A stretch of DNA of 64,000 nt from UBA4742 sp963773335. GTDB lineage: Bacteria; Actinomycetota; Acidimicrobiia; Acidimicrobiales; Acidimicrobilacustridaceae. Shown one piece after another: positions 24,284 to 35,940 of this stretch. The DNA lies in NCBI GenBank assembly GCA_963773335.1, contig CAVZAT010000002.1:372001-436000 (forward strand). Reading direction: 5' to 3'. The position numbers and the translations under genes are program-made. The notes under the pieces are model-generated. The model saw only the letters and a program-made list of their open reading frames with translations, made no database searches and was not told the DNA's origin. How positions within the stretch are numbered: position 1 is the stretch's first letter; every line of letters starts with the position of its first letter.

Positions 24284-25394
24284 GTGCTGGACCTGGCGCC
24301 CGTCGGGTCCGGATCCACGCCGGCCGACGCCCTCAACCGGGCGGCCTCGTTGGCCGCGGCCACCGAGGCACTCGGGTACCGGCGCTACTGGGTGGCCGAG
24401 CACCACAACATGCCGGGCATCGCCAGTTCGGCTCCGGCGGTGCTGCTGGCCCACGTCGGGGCCGCCACTCGCCGCATCCGCATCGGGTCCGGGGGCGTGA
24501 TGCTGCCCAACCATGCGCCACTGGTGGTGGCCGAGCAGTTCGGCATGCTCGAAGCCCTCCACCCCGGACGCGTCGACCTGGGCATCGGACGGGCGCCCGG
24601 CACCGACCCCGTGACGGCCGCCGCCCTGCGACGCACGGCGGAGGGCCTCTCGGCGGACGACTTCCCCCAGGCCCTGGGCGAGCTGTTGGGCTTCTTCGAC
24701 GGCCGGTTCCCCGAGGGCCACCCGTACCGTCAGATCACCGCCGTTCCCGGGTTGGGCTATCGACCGGCGGTGTGGCTACTGGGTTCGAGCGACTACAGCG
24801 CCCAGGTGGCCGGCATCCTGGGCCTGCCCTTCTCGTTCGCCCATCACTTCGCGGCCGCGGCCACGCTCCCGGCGGTGGCCGCCTACCGCTCCTGCTTCCG
24901 ACCCTCCGACGAGCTCGAGGCACCCCGGCGTGATGTTGGGGGTGGCCGTGCTGTGCGCCGAGACGGAGGAGCGGGCCCGATGGCTGGCCGGCTCCGGTGC
25001 GCTGGCCATGGCTCGGCTGCGCCAGGGGCGTCCCGGCGTGTACCCGACGCCAGAGGAGGCAGCGGAGCACGTCTACACGCCACGGGAGCGCCAGATCATC
25101 GGTCCGTGGCGGGAGTCGCACGTGGTGGGTGACCCCGATCAGGTCCGGCGCGGCCTGGTGGAGCTGGTCGAACGCACCGGTGCCGACGAGCTGATCATCA
25201 CCACCATGGCCCACGGCTACGAGGACCGGGTGCGCTCCTACGAGCTGGTGGCCGAGGCCGTAGGCCTCGAGTCGGTCGACGTGGGCCTCGAGTCGGTCGA
25301 CGTGGGCCTCGAGTCGGTCGACGTGGGCCTCGAGTCGGTCGACGTGGGCCTCGAGTCGGTCGACGTGGGCCTCGACCCGATCGGGCACGGTTGA
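24284..25394 (+). CDS. Luciferase-like flavin monooxygenase (MsnO8-like), one frameshift, with C-terminal heptad tail
   Basis: This luciferase-family TIM barrel is of the MsnO8 group: VLDLAPVGSGSTPADALNRA, LGYRRYWVAEHHNMPGIASS, IRIGSGGVMLPNHAPLVVAE, QFGMLEALHPGRVDLGIGRA and then PGTDP. The frame breaks near 24925 and resumes with GVAVLCAETEERARWLAGSG and PDQVRRGLVELVERTGADEL. Normal relatives end near SYELVAEA-GL. Here five exact copies of GLESVDV follow, encoded by a 21-bp tandem repeat, before GLDPIGHG and stop. FMN or F420 would be the cofactor. The start is uncertain: GTG 24284 is the first in-frame candidate and lies within the first beta strand, so the true start may be slightly upstream and also frameshifted. 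Confidence 0.78.
25263..25375 (+). repeat. 21-bp tandem repeat, five copies plus a partial, coding
   Basis: The unit GGCCTCGAGTCGGTCGACGTG occurs five times without a mismatch (25263-25367), and a sixth begins as GGCCTCGA. It stays in frame and encodes GLESVDV. Perfect identity points to recent expansion by replication slippage or to an assembly artefact. Confidence 0.93.
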
Positions 25395-25494
25395 CCACCG
25401 TTTCGGTGGTTGGATGTGCCCGGAGTCGTGCTGTGGGTGGGGCGCGACCCATCCGGGCACGGTTGACCACCGTTTCGGTGGTTGGATGTGCCCG
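25382..25494. repeat. Two 41-bp direct copies of a hairpin element
   Basis: The copies at 25382-25422 and 25454-25494 are identical. Each contains an outer pair GGGCAC...GTGCCC and an inner hairpin ACCACCG-TTT-CGGTGGT. The first spans the stop of the luciferase-like gene; the second ends at the base before the glycosylase start codon. They may terminate transcription or control the downstream start. Confidence 0.85.
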
Positions 25495-26130
25495 ATGACG
25501 ACGACGAGGGGTGATGACGGCCATCGACGCTGCTCCTGGGGGTCGGGGGATCCTGGTTACTGCGCCTACCACGACGAGGAGTGGGGTCGTCCCGTGACCG
25601 ACGACGTGGCCCTCTACGAGAAGCTCTGCCTCGAGGGGTTCCAGTCGGGGCTGTCGTGGCTCACCATCCTGCGCAAGCGCGAGAACTTCCGGCGGGCCTT
25701 CGCCGGTTTCGACCCCGAGCGGGTGGCCGCCTTCGACGACGCCGATGTTCGTCGGCTACTCGACGACGCCGGAATCGTGCGCCACCGCGGCAAGATCGAG
25801 GCCACCATCGCCAACGCCCGGGCCACCCTCGAGGTCCAGCGGCGGTACGGCTCGCTGGCCGCCCTGGTCTGGTCGTTCGAGCCACCCCGCCGCGGCCGGG
25901 GCGTCCCCCGCGAGCTCGACCAGCTCCCGACCAAGGTGCCCCAGTCGGTGGCGCTGTCCAAGACGCTGCTCGGCCTCGGCTTCAAGTTCGTCGGTCCCAC
26001 CACCATGTACGCCGCCATGCAGTCGCTGGGCCTGGTCAACGACCACCTCGAGGGGTGCTGGGTGCGTGGCGCCTGCACCCGGGCGCGGTCCGAGCTCGTG
26101 GTCCCGACCGAGATGGCGATCGCACCATGA
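25495..26130 (+). CDS. tag: DNA-3-methyladenine glycosylase I
   Basis: This 211-residue TagA-type glycosylase excises 3-methyladenine from alkylated DNA as the first step of base-excision repair. The family zinc ligands are visible: Cys in RRCSWG, His in YHDEEWG, and the His/Cys pair in VNDHLEGC. The base-recognition region LYEKLCLEGFQSGLSWLTIL is intact, as is FKFVGPTTMYAAMQSLGLVN. ATG 25495 begins at the first base after the second 41-bp hairpin; in-frame ATG 25486 lies inside the hairpin. There is no clear ribosome site, so translation may depend on the hairpin context. Its stop overlaps the next start (ATGA). Confidence 0.92.
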   Translation: MTTTRGDDGHRRCSWGSGDPGYCAYHDEEWGRPVTDDVALYEKLCLEGFQSGLSWLTILRKRENFRRAFAGFDPERVAAFDDADVRRLLDDAGIVRHRGKIEATIANARATLEVQRRYGSLAALVWSFEPPRRGRGVPRELDQLPTKVPQSVALSKTLLGLGFKFVGPTTMYAAMQSLGLVNDHLEGCWVRGACTRARSELVVPTEMAIAP

Positions 26131-27017
26131 AGATCCGGTTCGCGGTCTCGGTCGGTGTCGGCTCGCCTGATCCCGAGGAGCTGAGCCAAGCCGTCACGGA
26201 GGCCGAAGCGCGGGGGTTCGACAGCCTGTGGTTCTCCGATCTCCCCGTCCTGGGTGGCACCGATCCGTTTCTGGCCGTGGCGTTCGCCGCGGCCAGATCG
26301 CGCCGGTTGAAGTTGGGCGTGAACCTGGTGCCGTTCGGCTACCAGCCGTACGTGTTCGCCCGCCAGGTGGCCCAACTCGATCGCCTGACCGGCGGACGCC
26401 TGCTGGTCACGCTGGTGCCGGGACTGGACCAGCCTGGCGAGCGAGCCGCGCTCGGCCTGGGCGGCGTCCACCGGGGCCGACGACTCGACGCCATCATCCC
26501 GGACCTCAAGGCGTGGTGGGCCGGCGAGTCGGTGGTCGTGGAACCGAGCTCCGACGAGGCGCCGGAGGCGAAGCTGGCCCTGGCGTCGCGCCCGATCCAG
26601 GACCCCCTCGAGATCTGGTTGGGGGGCGCCGGGCCCGACGCCGTGCGCCGCGTGGGACGGTTCGGTGACGGCTGGTTGGGTGCGCTGATGGACCCCGATC
26701 GCGTGGCCACCGTGCGGGCCGAGATCGTGCGGGAAGCCACCGCGGCCGGTCGGGTCATCGATCCCGAGCACTTCGGGTTGAGCATCGCCTACGCCCGTCA
26801 GGCCGACGAGCTGGCCCGGGCGCCCCGCCTGCGCCGCCGCGGGGCTGAGTCGGTGGCCCCTCATGTGCCCGTCGGGGCCGCCGCGCTGCGCACCCTGATC
26901 GGCCGGTTGACCGACGCCGGGCTGTCCAAGTTCGTGGTCCGCTCGGTGGTGCCCACCACCTCGTGGACCGAGGAGCTCGCCTGGCTGGCCGACGCCGTGC
27001 TCGATCTGCAGACCTAG
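26127..27017 (+). CDS. Luciferase-like F420/FMN-dependent oxidoreductase
   Basis: This 296-residue TIM-barrel enzyme is of the luciferase-like class: IRFAVSVGVGSPDPEELSQA, ARGFDSLWFSDLPVLGGTDP, LKLGVNLVPFGYQPYVFARQ and RLLVTLVPGLDQPGE, with the flavin-phosphate region EIWLGGAGPDAVRRVGRFGD. It ends with a repeat-like TDAGLSKFVVRSVVPTTSWT. The composition fits the F420-dependent branch common in Actinobacteria, but cofactor choice cannot be fixed by eye. The start ATG overlaps the stop of the glycosylase gene, so the two are translated together although their functions are unrelated. Confidence 0.88.
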   Translation: MKIRFAVSVGVGSPDPEELSQAVTEAEARGFDSLWFSDLPVLGGTDPFLAVAFAAARSRRLKLGVNLVPFGYQPYVFARQVAQLDRLTGGRLLVTLVPGLDQPGERAALGLGGVHRGRRLDAIIPDLKAWWAGESVVVEPSSDEAPEAKLALASRPIQDPLEIWLGGAGPDAVRRVGRFGDGWLGALMDPDRVATVRAEIVREATAAGRVIDPEHFGLSIAYARQADELARAPRLRRRGAESVAPHVPVGAAALRTLIGRLTDAGLSKFVVRSVVPTTSWTEELAWLADAVLDLQT

Positions 27018-27077
27018 GCTCACGGTTCCGCCGAGCTTCGCGGGGTCGTCGCCGACCGCCGCAGAGAGGATCCCGCC

Positions 27078-27455
27078 GTGACTCCGGACGAGACCGTGAC
27101 CGCCTTCATCCGTGCCATCGAGGGCAAGGACCTCGACGCCGCTCTGGCCCTGGCGGCCGATGACATCGTCTATGACAACGTGCCCATGTCGGCGGTCACC
27201 GGGGTGGAGGCCACGCGAACCCTGCTGGAGAGCTTCGTGACCGGGGCCGACGAGATCGAATGGGTCATCCACCACCAGGTGGCCACCGGGGACGCGGTCA
27301 TGAACGAACGCACCGATCGGTTCCGCACCGGGGAGAACTGGATCGAGATCCCCGTGGCCGGCGTGTGGGAGGTGGCCGACGGCCGCATCACCCTGTGGCG
27401 CGACTACTTCGACCTGCAGGGCTTCATGACCCAGATGACCGACGCCGCCAGCTGA
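27078..27455 (+). CDS. Limonene-1,2-epoxide hydrolase / SnoaL-like family protein
   Basis: This 125-residue cystatin-like alpha+beta barrel begins VTAFIRAIEGKDLDAALALA. Conserved pocket residues are visible: YDNVPM, then VMNERTDRF (Asp), and IPVAGVWEVADGRITLWRDY followed by FD. In limonene-1,2-epoxide hydrolases an Asp-Arg-Asp triad activates water; here D in ERTDRF, R in LWRDY and D in YFD occupy those places. The enzyme probably opens an epoxide or acts on a related small substrate. GTG 27078 is preceded by AGAGAGGA. It follows the luciferase-like gene by 60 bp on the same strand. Confidence 0.85.
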   Translation: MTPDETVTAFIRAIEGKDLDAALALAADDIVYDNVPMSAVTGVEATRTLLESFVTGADEIEWVIHHQVATGDAVMNERTDRFRTGENWIEIPVAGVWEVADGRITLWRDYFDLQGFMTQMTDAAS

Positions 27456-27532
27456 CTCAGCGGCTGTGCGGCCGTCGAACATCGTGTCGGCCGTGGTTCC
27501 CGGCTGGGGTCCCGCCTCTCTATCCTCGATCC

Positions 27533-30500
27533 ATGGCCCGTCGCAGGAGATCGACCGCGACGCGCCCCGAGGGTGGTCGCGTGGCCGGGTCCGAGGCCAG
27601 ATCACGGCCCGGGCGACCCGACGCGGCCGAGCGCGCCCGGCGCGTCGAGCTGCGCCGCGCCGGCGTCCCCACGATCACCTATCCCTCCAGCCTGCCGGTG
27701 TCGCAACGGCGTGAGGAGATCGCCGAGGTCATCCGTGACCACCAGGTGGTGGTGGTGGCGGGAGAGACCGGGTCGGGCAAGACCACCCAGCTCCCCAAGA
27801 TCTGCCTGGAGCTGGGGCGGGGGGTGGACGGCATGATCGGCCACACCCAGCCCCGTCGGCTGGCGGCGCGCACCGTAGCCGACCGGCTGGCCACCGAGTT
27901 GGGGGTCGAGGTGGGCGGTGCCGTCGGCTACGCGGTGCGCTTCACCGACCAGGTGGGGCCAGCCACCAACGTCAAGCTCATGACCGACGGGATCCTGCTG
28001 GCCGAGTTGCGCCACGACCGCCGGCTGTCCGCCTACGACACGATCATCGTGGACGAGGCCCACGAGCGCAGCCTCAACATCGACTTCATCCTCGGCTACC
28101 TGGCTCAGCTCCTGCCCCGCCGGCCGGACCTCAAGGTCATCATCACGTCGGCCACCATCGAGACCGCGCGCTTCGCCGCCCACTTCGGAGGCGCGCCGAT
28201 CATCGAGGTGACCGGCCGCACCTTTCCCGTGGAGATCCGCTACCGACCCGGGCCCGACCAGATCGCGGCCATCGTGGACGCGGTGGGGGAGCTGCGTCGC
28301 GAGAGCCAGGGCGACATCCTGGTGTTCCTGTCGGGCGAGCGCGAGATACGCGATACCGCGGACGCGCTGCGTGCCCTGGAGTTGACCGACACCGACATCC
28401 TGCCGCTCTACGCCCGCCTGTCGATGGCTGAGCAACACCGGGTCTTCGCCCCCCACCAGCGCCAGCGCATCGTGTTGGCCACCAACGTGGCCGAGACGTC
28501 GCTGACCGTCCCCGGCATCCGCAGCGTGATCGACCCGGGTACCGCTCGAATCTCGCGCTACAGCACGCGGCTCAAGGTGCAGCGACTGCCCATCGAGCCG
28601 ATCTCGAAGGCGTCGGCCGACCAGCGGGCGGGCCGGTGTGGCCGGGTGGCCGACGGGATCTGCATCCGCCTCTACGCCGAGGAGGACTTCGAGTCCCGCC
28701 CCGATTTCACCGATCCCGAGATCGCCCGCACCAACCTGGCGTCGGTCATCCTGGCCATGGCGGCCATCGACCTGGGCGACATCGACACCTTCCCGTTCGT
28801 GGACCCGCCCGATTCGCGGGCGGTGGCCGACGGGGTGCGGCTGTTGTACGAGCTCGGCGCCCTGGCGTCGAACGACCGCCAGGGCGGGCGGCCGCCGGTG
28901 TCGGGGCGCGGCCTCCGGTTGACCCCGATCGGCCGGCGTCTGGCCCGGTTGCCCATCGATCCGCGCTTCGCCCGCATGGTGCTCGAGGCCGATGGCAACG
29001 GTTGCCTGCGCGAGGTGCTGATCATCGCCTCGGGCCTGTCCATCCAGGATCCCCGGGAGCGTCCGACCGACCACGCGGCGGCCGCCGATCAGCTCCACGC
29101 CCGCTTCGCCGACGCCAGATCCGACTTCCTGGCCTTCGTCAACCTGTGGACCTATGTGCGGGAACGCCAGCGCGAGCTGTCCTCGAGCGCCTTCCGGCGG
29201 CTGTGTCGCCGCGAGCACCTGAACGTGCTGCGCATCCGCGAATGGCAGGACCTCCACGCGCAGCTCCGGCAAGTGGCCAGCGACCTCGGCCTGTCCACCA
29301 ACCGCCGGACCGCCGAGCCCGACCTGGTCCATCAGGCGCTCATGGCCGGGCTGCTCTCGCACCTGGGACAGAAGATCCCTGACAGCCGGGAGTTCCTGGG
29401 GGCCCGAGGGCGCGCTTCGCCGTCTTTCCGGGCTCTGCCCTGGCCCGCAAGCCACCCGAGTGGGTCATGGCCGCGGAGCTGGTGGAGACGTCGCGGCTGT
29501 GGGGACGAACGGTGGCCCGCATCCAGCCGGAGTGGGCGGAGCGGCTGGCCGGTCACCTGCTCAAGCGGTCCTACAGCGAGCCGCACTGGTCGACCAAGCG
29601 GGCCGCGGCCATGGTCCACGAGAAGGTCACGCTCTACGGGTTGCCCATCGTGGCCGACCGGGTGGTGGGTTACCGCCGCGTCGATCCCGATCACGCCCGC
29701 GAGCTGTTCATCCGCCATGGCTTGGTGGAGGGCGAGTGGCACAGCCCACACGAGTTCATCGCCCGGAACCGGGCCCAGCTCGAGGAGCTGGAGGAGCTCG
29801 AGCACCGGTTCCGCCGCCGCGACCTGGTGGTCGACCTCGACACCCTCGAACAGCTCTACGACGAGCGGGTGCCACCCGAGGTGGCCTCGGGGCGCGACTT
29901 CGACGCCTGGTGGCGCGACGCCCGCGGCACCGATCCGGATCTGCTCACCTTCAGCGCGGATGACCTGTTGCACGAAGGGGCCGACGAGCTCGACGAAGGC
30001 GAGTTCCCCGCCGAGTGGCACCAGGACGGGCTGACCTTCGGCCTGAGCTACGCCTTCGAGCCTGGCAGCACCGACGACGGTGTCGCCGTCCACATCCCGG
30101 TCGGGGTGCTCAACCAGGTCCGCCCCGGTGGCTTCGACTGGCAGGTGCCGGGGTTGCGAGTCGAGCTGGTGAGCACCCTCATCCGATCGCTGCCCAAGCC
30201 GCTGCGTCGCGGTCTGGTGCCCGTACCCGAGACCGTGGCGGAGTTCCTACGCACCGCGGATCCTTCCCGAGAGCCACTGCTCGATGCCCTGGAGCGGGAG
30301 CTGGGTCGGCGGGGCGGGGAGCGCATCCGGCGCCAGGACTGGGATCTCGAGGGGCTGCCACCGCACCTGCGCATGTTGTTCCTGGTCATCGACGACGAGG
30401 ACCGGGTGCTGGCCCAGGGCGAGGACCTCGAGGCGCTCACCCGGCAGCTGGCCGGCCAGGTGCGCCAGGCCATCGCCAGCGCGGGCGCGGGCATCGAGCG

Positions 30501-31365
30501 GAGGGGGCTGACCGACTGGGACATGGACGAGCTGCCCCGGGTGGTCGAGCGCGAGGTCGCCGGTCGGCGGATCAAGGGCTACCCGGCACTGGTCGACGAC
30601 GGCAGCACCGTCTCGGTGCAGGTGCTCGACACACCGGAGGCTCAGCACGAGGCCATGTGGGCCGGCACCCGGCGCCTGCTCGAGCGCGGCGTGGCCCGCG
30701 CCGGTCAGGCGAGCCTGCGAGCGCTGAGCAACCACGACCGCCTGATCCTCAGCACCAGCCCCTATCCGAGCGTGGCCGACCTGGTGGAGGACTGCGTGGT
30801 GGCCACGCTGGACGAAGCGATGGTCCGGGCTGGCGCGCCGGCGTGGACCCGAGAAGGCTTCGCCGATCTGCGTAGTCGGGTGACCGACGGCTTCGAGGTT
30901 CGGATCGCCGCGACCCTGGCTGAGGTGGTGGGCGTGCTCCGCGCCTCAGCGGAGGTGCGGCGCCGGCTGGAGACCATCGCGGATCCGGGTGCCGCGGCCG
31001 CCCTGAGCGATGTGCGGGCCCAGCGCGACGCCCTGATCTACGACGGATTTGTGGTCGGCGTGGGCGTCGATCGCCTGACCGACGTGATCCGCTACCTGCG
31101 GGCCATGACGATCCGCTTGGAACGGCGGGGCCGGGCCCCCGAACGCGACGACCAGCTGCTGGCAACCATCCATCGCGTCCAGCGCCGGTACGATCTGTTG
31201 GTCGACCAACTCGGTCCGGTCGAGTCGGACCGGCCCGAGGTCCTCGACATCGCCTGGATGATCGAGGAGCTGCGGGTGAGCCTGTTCGCCCAGACGCTCG
31301 GGACGCCTGGTCCGGTCTCGGAGAAGCGCGTGCTCGAGGCCATCGTCGCCGCCGGCGGGCGCTGA
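27533..31365 (+). CDS. hrpA: ATP-dependent DEAH-box RNA helicase HrpA, one frameshift
   Basis: The 1277-codon span matches full-length HrpA (about 1300). Walker A GETGSGKT is at residues 77-84, DEAH at 174-177, IITSATIETARF follows, QRAGRCGRVADGICIRLY contains motif VI, then come the HA2/OB parts and the long C-terminal DUF3418 region (HQDGLTFGLSYAFEPGSTDD, LLRG-like RSLPKPLRRGLVPVPE). The frame breaks once at about 29411: the expected LGARGARFAVFPGSALARKP needs GGGG where the sequence has GGG. A single homopolymer error is therefore the simplest explanation, and the gene is probably intact. HrpA acts on mRNA and on collided ribosomes. It converges on the next gene. Confidence 0.9.
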
Positions 31366-31417
31366 GCCACCGGCGTCGCCGCAGTCGAGCAGTCCGGGTG
31401 AGCGGGCGAGCGCCAGG

Positions 31418-33376
31418 TCAGCCGGCGGCGACGGTGGGGGCCAGCGATTCGAGCTCGGCCGGATCCTGGTCGCGGGCCTGGAGGTGGTCGAGCAGCCGAT
31501 CGCCCAGCTCGCTCAGGCCGTGGTTGTCGTCGACGTCGAGCTCACCGGTGCCGATCAGGTCCTCGGTGAGGGTCACCTCGGCCTGGCGGAGCACCTTGGG
31601 CAGAGCCACCTCGAGAGCGCGCCACTCATCGAGCACGGCCCGGGCCAGATCCAACTGCTCCTCGGCCCTCTCCTCGTGACCACCGGTGGTGTCGAGGGCG
31701 GCGGAGCGCACCTCCACCAGGACGACCGCCACAGCGTGGATGGCCGAGGGGCAGGCCCGCCACAGCTGCTCGGCGATGGCCCGAGCGCGGCGCAGGTCGG
31801 TTCTGGCCACCTCGTCGTGGCCGGTGCTGACCAGTACGTCGGCCCGGACGACCAGCGCCTCGATCAGGTTCAGGGCCACCACCGGGAGGGCGTCGGAATC
31901 CTCCTTGGCCCACTGCCGAGCCCGGGTGGCGGTGCGCACGGCCCGGTGGGCGTTGATGGCGGCCTCGCTGTCGCTGTGACCGAGCAGGACCCGCGCCAGC
32001 AGGCTCTGGCCCCGGGATCGGCCGACCAGCTGTGCCGCCGAATCGCCCGGAACCGGCTGATCCTGGCGCCGATCGGCAGGGATGAGGATGGGAGTGGGCG
32101 AGCGCCGGTTCTTGGCCTTCGTGGCCGCTGCGGCCTGGCGCTCGGCCCGCCGGTCGGGTCGGGTGAAGCGATCGTCGGCGGGCTCGTCATCAGGCTCCAC
32201 CGTGGCCGGCGCCGCGGGATCGCTGACCGGCTGCTCGAGCTCGGGCAGGGTCGGTGCCGGGGCCGGCGGTGCCGTGGCCGCGGGATGGCGGGTGGCGGCG
32301 TCGGCCACCTCGTCCAGCAGATCGACAGGTCCCGCCGGTCGGGTCGACTCGGCCATGGCGGGCTCGAGCGACCCGTTCGGGACCCTCGTATCGGCCGGGG
32401 CCTGCGTGACGAGGGGGGCGAAGGCGGGCGGGGGTTCGACACGGTCGGTGAGGTCGATCAGGTCCGACGGGTCGACCGGATCCGGCACGGGCCGGTCGAT
32501 CGACGCGGCGACGGTGTCGTGCTCGTCGACCGGGTCCGGCTGGTCGGTGAGGTCGATCACCTCGGGGACGAGGTCGGTGAAGCTCTCCTCGACGTCGCTC
32601 GGATGGGGCCGCAGACGGCCAGGCTTCACCGGCTCGTCGGGGATGCCGAGCACGTCGATCGAGGCGGTGGCCAGCAGGTCGCGCCGGGCCGCGTCATCGG
32701 TGAGATCGATGATGGCGTCCTCGGACTTGAGCACGGCGTCGAGCCAGTCCGCGCCGACCGACGGACGGACCCGCGACCGGGCGTCGGCGTCGACCGACTC
32801 GAGGTCTTCGCCGGCGATGCGGCCCCGCAGCTCCTCGAACAAGCAGGCGGCCGCCCGCTGGGCGGCGGCGATGGACCGGCGGGTGTGATCGTCATGGGTC
32901 TGGGTGCGCGAGAAGCGGGCGAACTCGAGGGCCACCGCGCTCGCCTCCATGGCCTCGCGGCGGGCGCCCACGCGCTCGTGCACGGTGGCGGAGTGCACCA
33001 TGGCCGTGATCAGGAACCGGATGTCGTCGCCCGAGCACTGATCGACCTCGATGGCGTGGTGGCGGTCGGCCGCGGCCAGCGCCGTCTGGCGCAGCGAACG
33101 GTCGTAGTCGCCGTCGTCGAAGGCGAGGGCGGCCAGCCGGGCGTGGCATTGGGACCGGGTGCGGGCATCGGTGGCCTCGTCGGTGCACCAGATCGGATCG
33201 GCGAAGGGACCGAGCTTGCCGAGCACGCGCTGATACGTCTCCTCGGCCAACCGGGCGTCGCCGTTGCGCAGGGTGCGCTCGGCCAGGGCCAGCGTGTCAC
33301 TGGCTCGCTCGCGATCGACCACCGCTGGGCCGTAGCACGGGGTGATGTAGCGCCGTTCCTTGCGGGCCAATCGCAC
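31418..33376 (-). CDS. Large unknown protein: helical repeats with an acidic linker carrying IDLTD motifs
   Basis: This 652-residue protein has no domain I can name with confidence. Residues 1-210 are helical with TPR-like spacing (ERTLRNGDARLAEETYQRVL, ARLAALAFDDGDYDRSLRQT). Residues about 210-440 are a disordered acidic and Pro-rich linker with three close copies of the motif I-D-L-T-D (IIDLTDD, VIDLTDQ, LIDLTDR). Residues about 440-650 are again helical (INAHRAVRTATRARQWAKED, ARTDLRRARAIAEQLWRACP). No signal peptide or membrane segment is seen. GTG 33376 is certain because GGAGGTGATC lies 4 nt upstream, one of the best ribosome sites in the window. A cytoplasmic scaffold role is inferred only from architecture. 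Confidence 0.75.
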   Translation of the reverse strand: MRLARKERRYITPCYGPAVVDRERASDTLALAERTLRNGDARLAEETYQRVLGKLGPFADPIWCTDEATDARTRSQCHARLAALAFDDGDYDRSLRQTALAAADRHHAIEVDQCSGDDIRFLITAMVHSATVHERVGARREAMEASAVALEFARFSRTQTHDDHTRRSIAAAQRAAACLFEELRGRIAGEDLESVDADARSRVRPSVGADWLDAVLKSEDAIIDLTDDAARRDLLATASIDVLGIPDEPVKPGRLRPHPSDVEESFTDLVPEVIDLTDQPDPVDEHDTVAASIDRPVPDPVDPSDLIDLTDRVEPPPAFAPLVTQAPADTRVPNGSLEPAMAESTRPAGPVDLLDEVADAATRHPAATAPPAPAPTLPELEQPVSDPAAPATVEPDDEPADDRFTRPDRRAERQAAAATKAKNRRSPTPILIPADRRQDQPVPGDSAAQLVGRSRGQSLLARVLLGHSDSEAAINAHRAVRTATRARQWAKEDSDALPVVALNLIEALVVRADVLVSTGHDEVARTDLRRARAIAEQLWRACPSAIHAVAVVLVEVRSAALDTTGGHEERAEEQLDLARAVLDEWRALEVALPKVLRQAEVTLTEDLIGTGELDVDDNHGLSELGDRLLDHLQARDQDPAELESLAPTVAAG

Positions 33377-33463
33377 GTTCGATCACCTCCGACGAGCGCA
33401 TCCTGCGCTCGATAGCCATCGATCCCGCCGAACAAGGGGCGACGGGTGTCACACGCGCAACCC

Positions 33464-33479
33464 TAGGCCAAATGGCCTA
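33464..33479. promoter_or_regulatory. 16-bp palindrome TAGGCCA-AA-TGGCCTA
   Basis: A perfect 7-bp inverted repeat with a 2-nt spacer lies about 90 bp upstream of the GTG of the minus-strand IDLTD protein gene and beside the hairpin that follows hppA. It could be an operator for that gene; no regulator can be assigned. Confidence 0.4.
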
Positions 33480-33483
33480 AGCG

Positions 33484-33515
33484 CGCTCTGGGCGGTTGAC
33501 AACCCGCCCAGAGCG
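33484..33515 (-). terminator. Hairpin terminator after hppA
   Basis: CGCTCTGGGCGG (33484-33495) and CCGCCCAGAGCG (33504-33515) form a perfect 12-bp stem with an 8-nt loop, 58 bp past the hppA stop. There is no T-tract, as is common for actinobacterial terminators. Confidence 0.65.
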
Positions 33516-33572
33516 GCCCCTCGGCTGCGGGATGTGGGGGGTGACCGGGAGGGCGGGTCCCGGCCGATGCGC

Positions 33573-35936
<2,364 letters not shown>

Positions 35937-35940
<4 letters not shown>

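Noticed and set aside
25263..25375. The 21-bp repeat as a CRISPR array
   Set aside because: The units are directly adjacent without spacers and encode an in-frame peptide repeat.
33496..33501. TTGACA as a -35 promoter element
   Set aside because: It lies in the loop of the post-hppA hairpin and no -10-like sequence follows at 16-18 bp.
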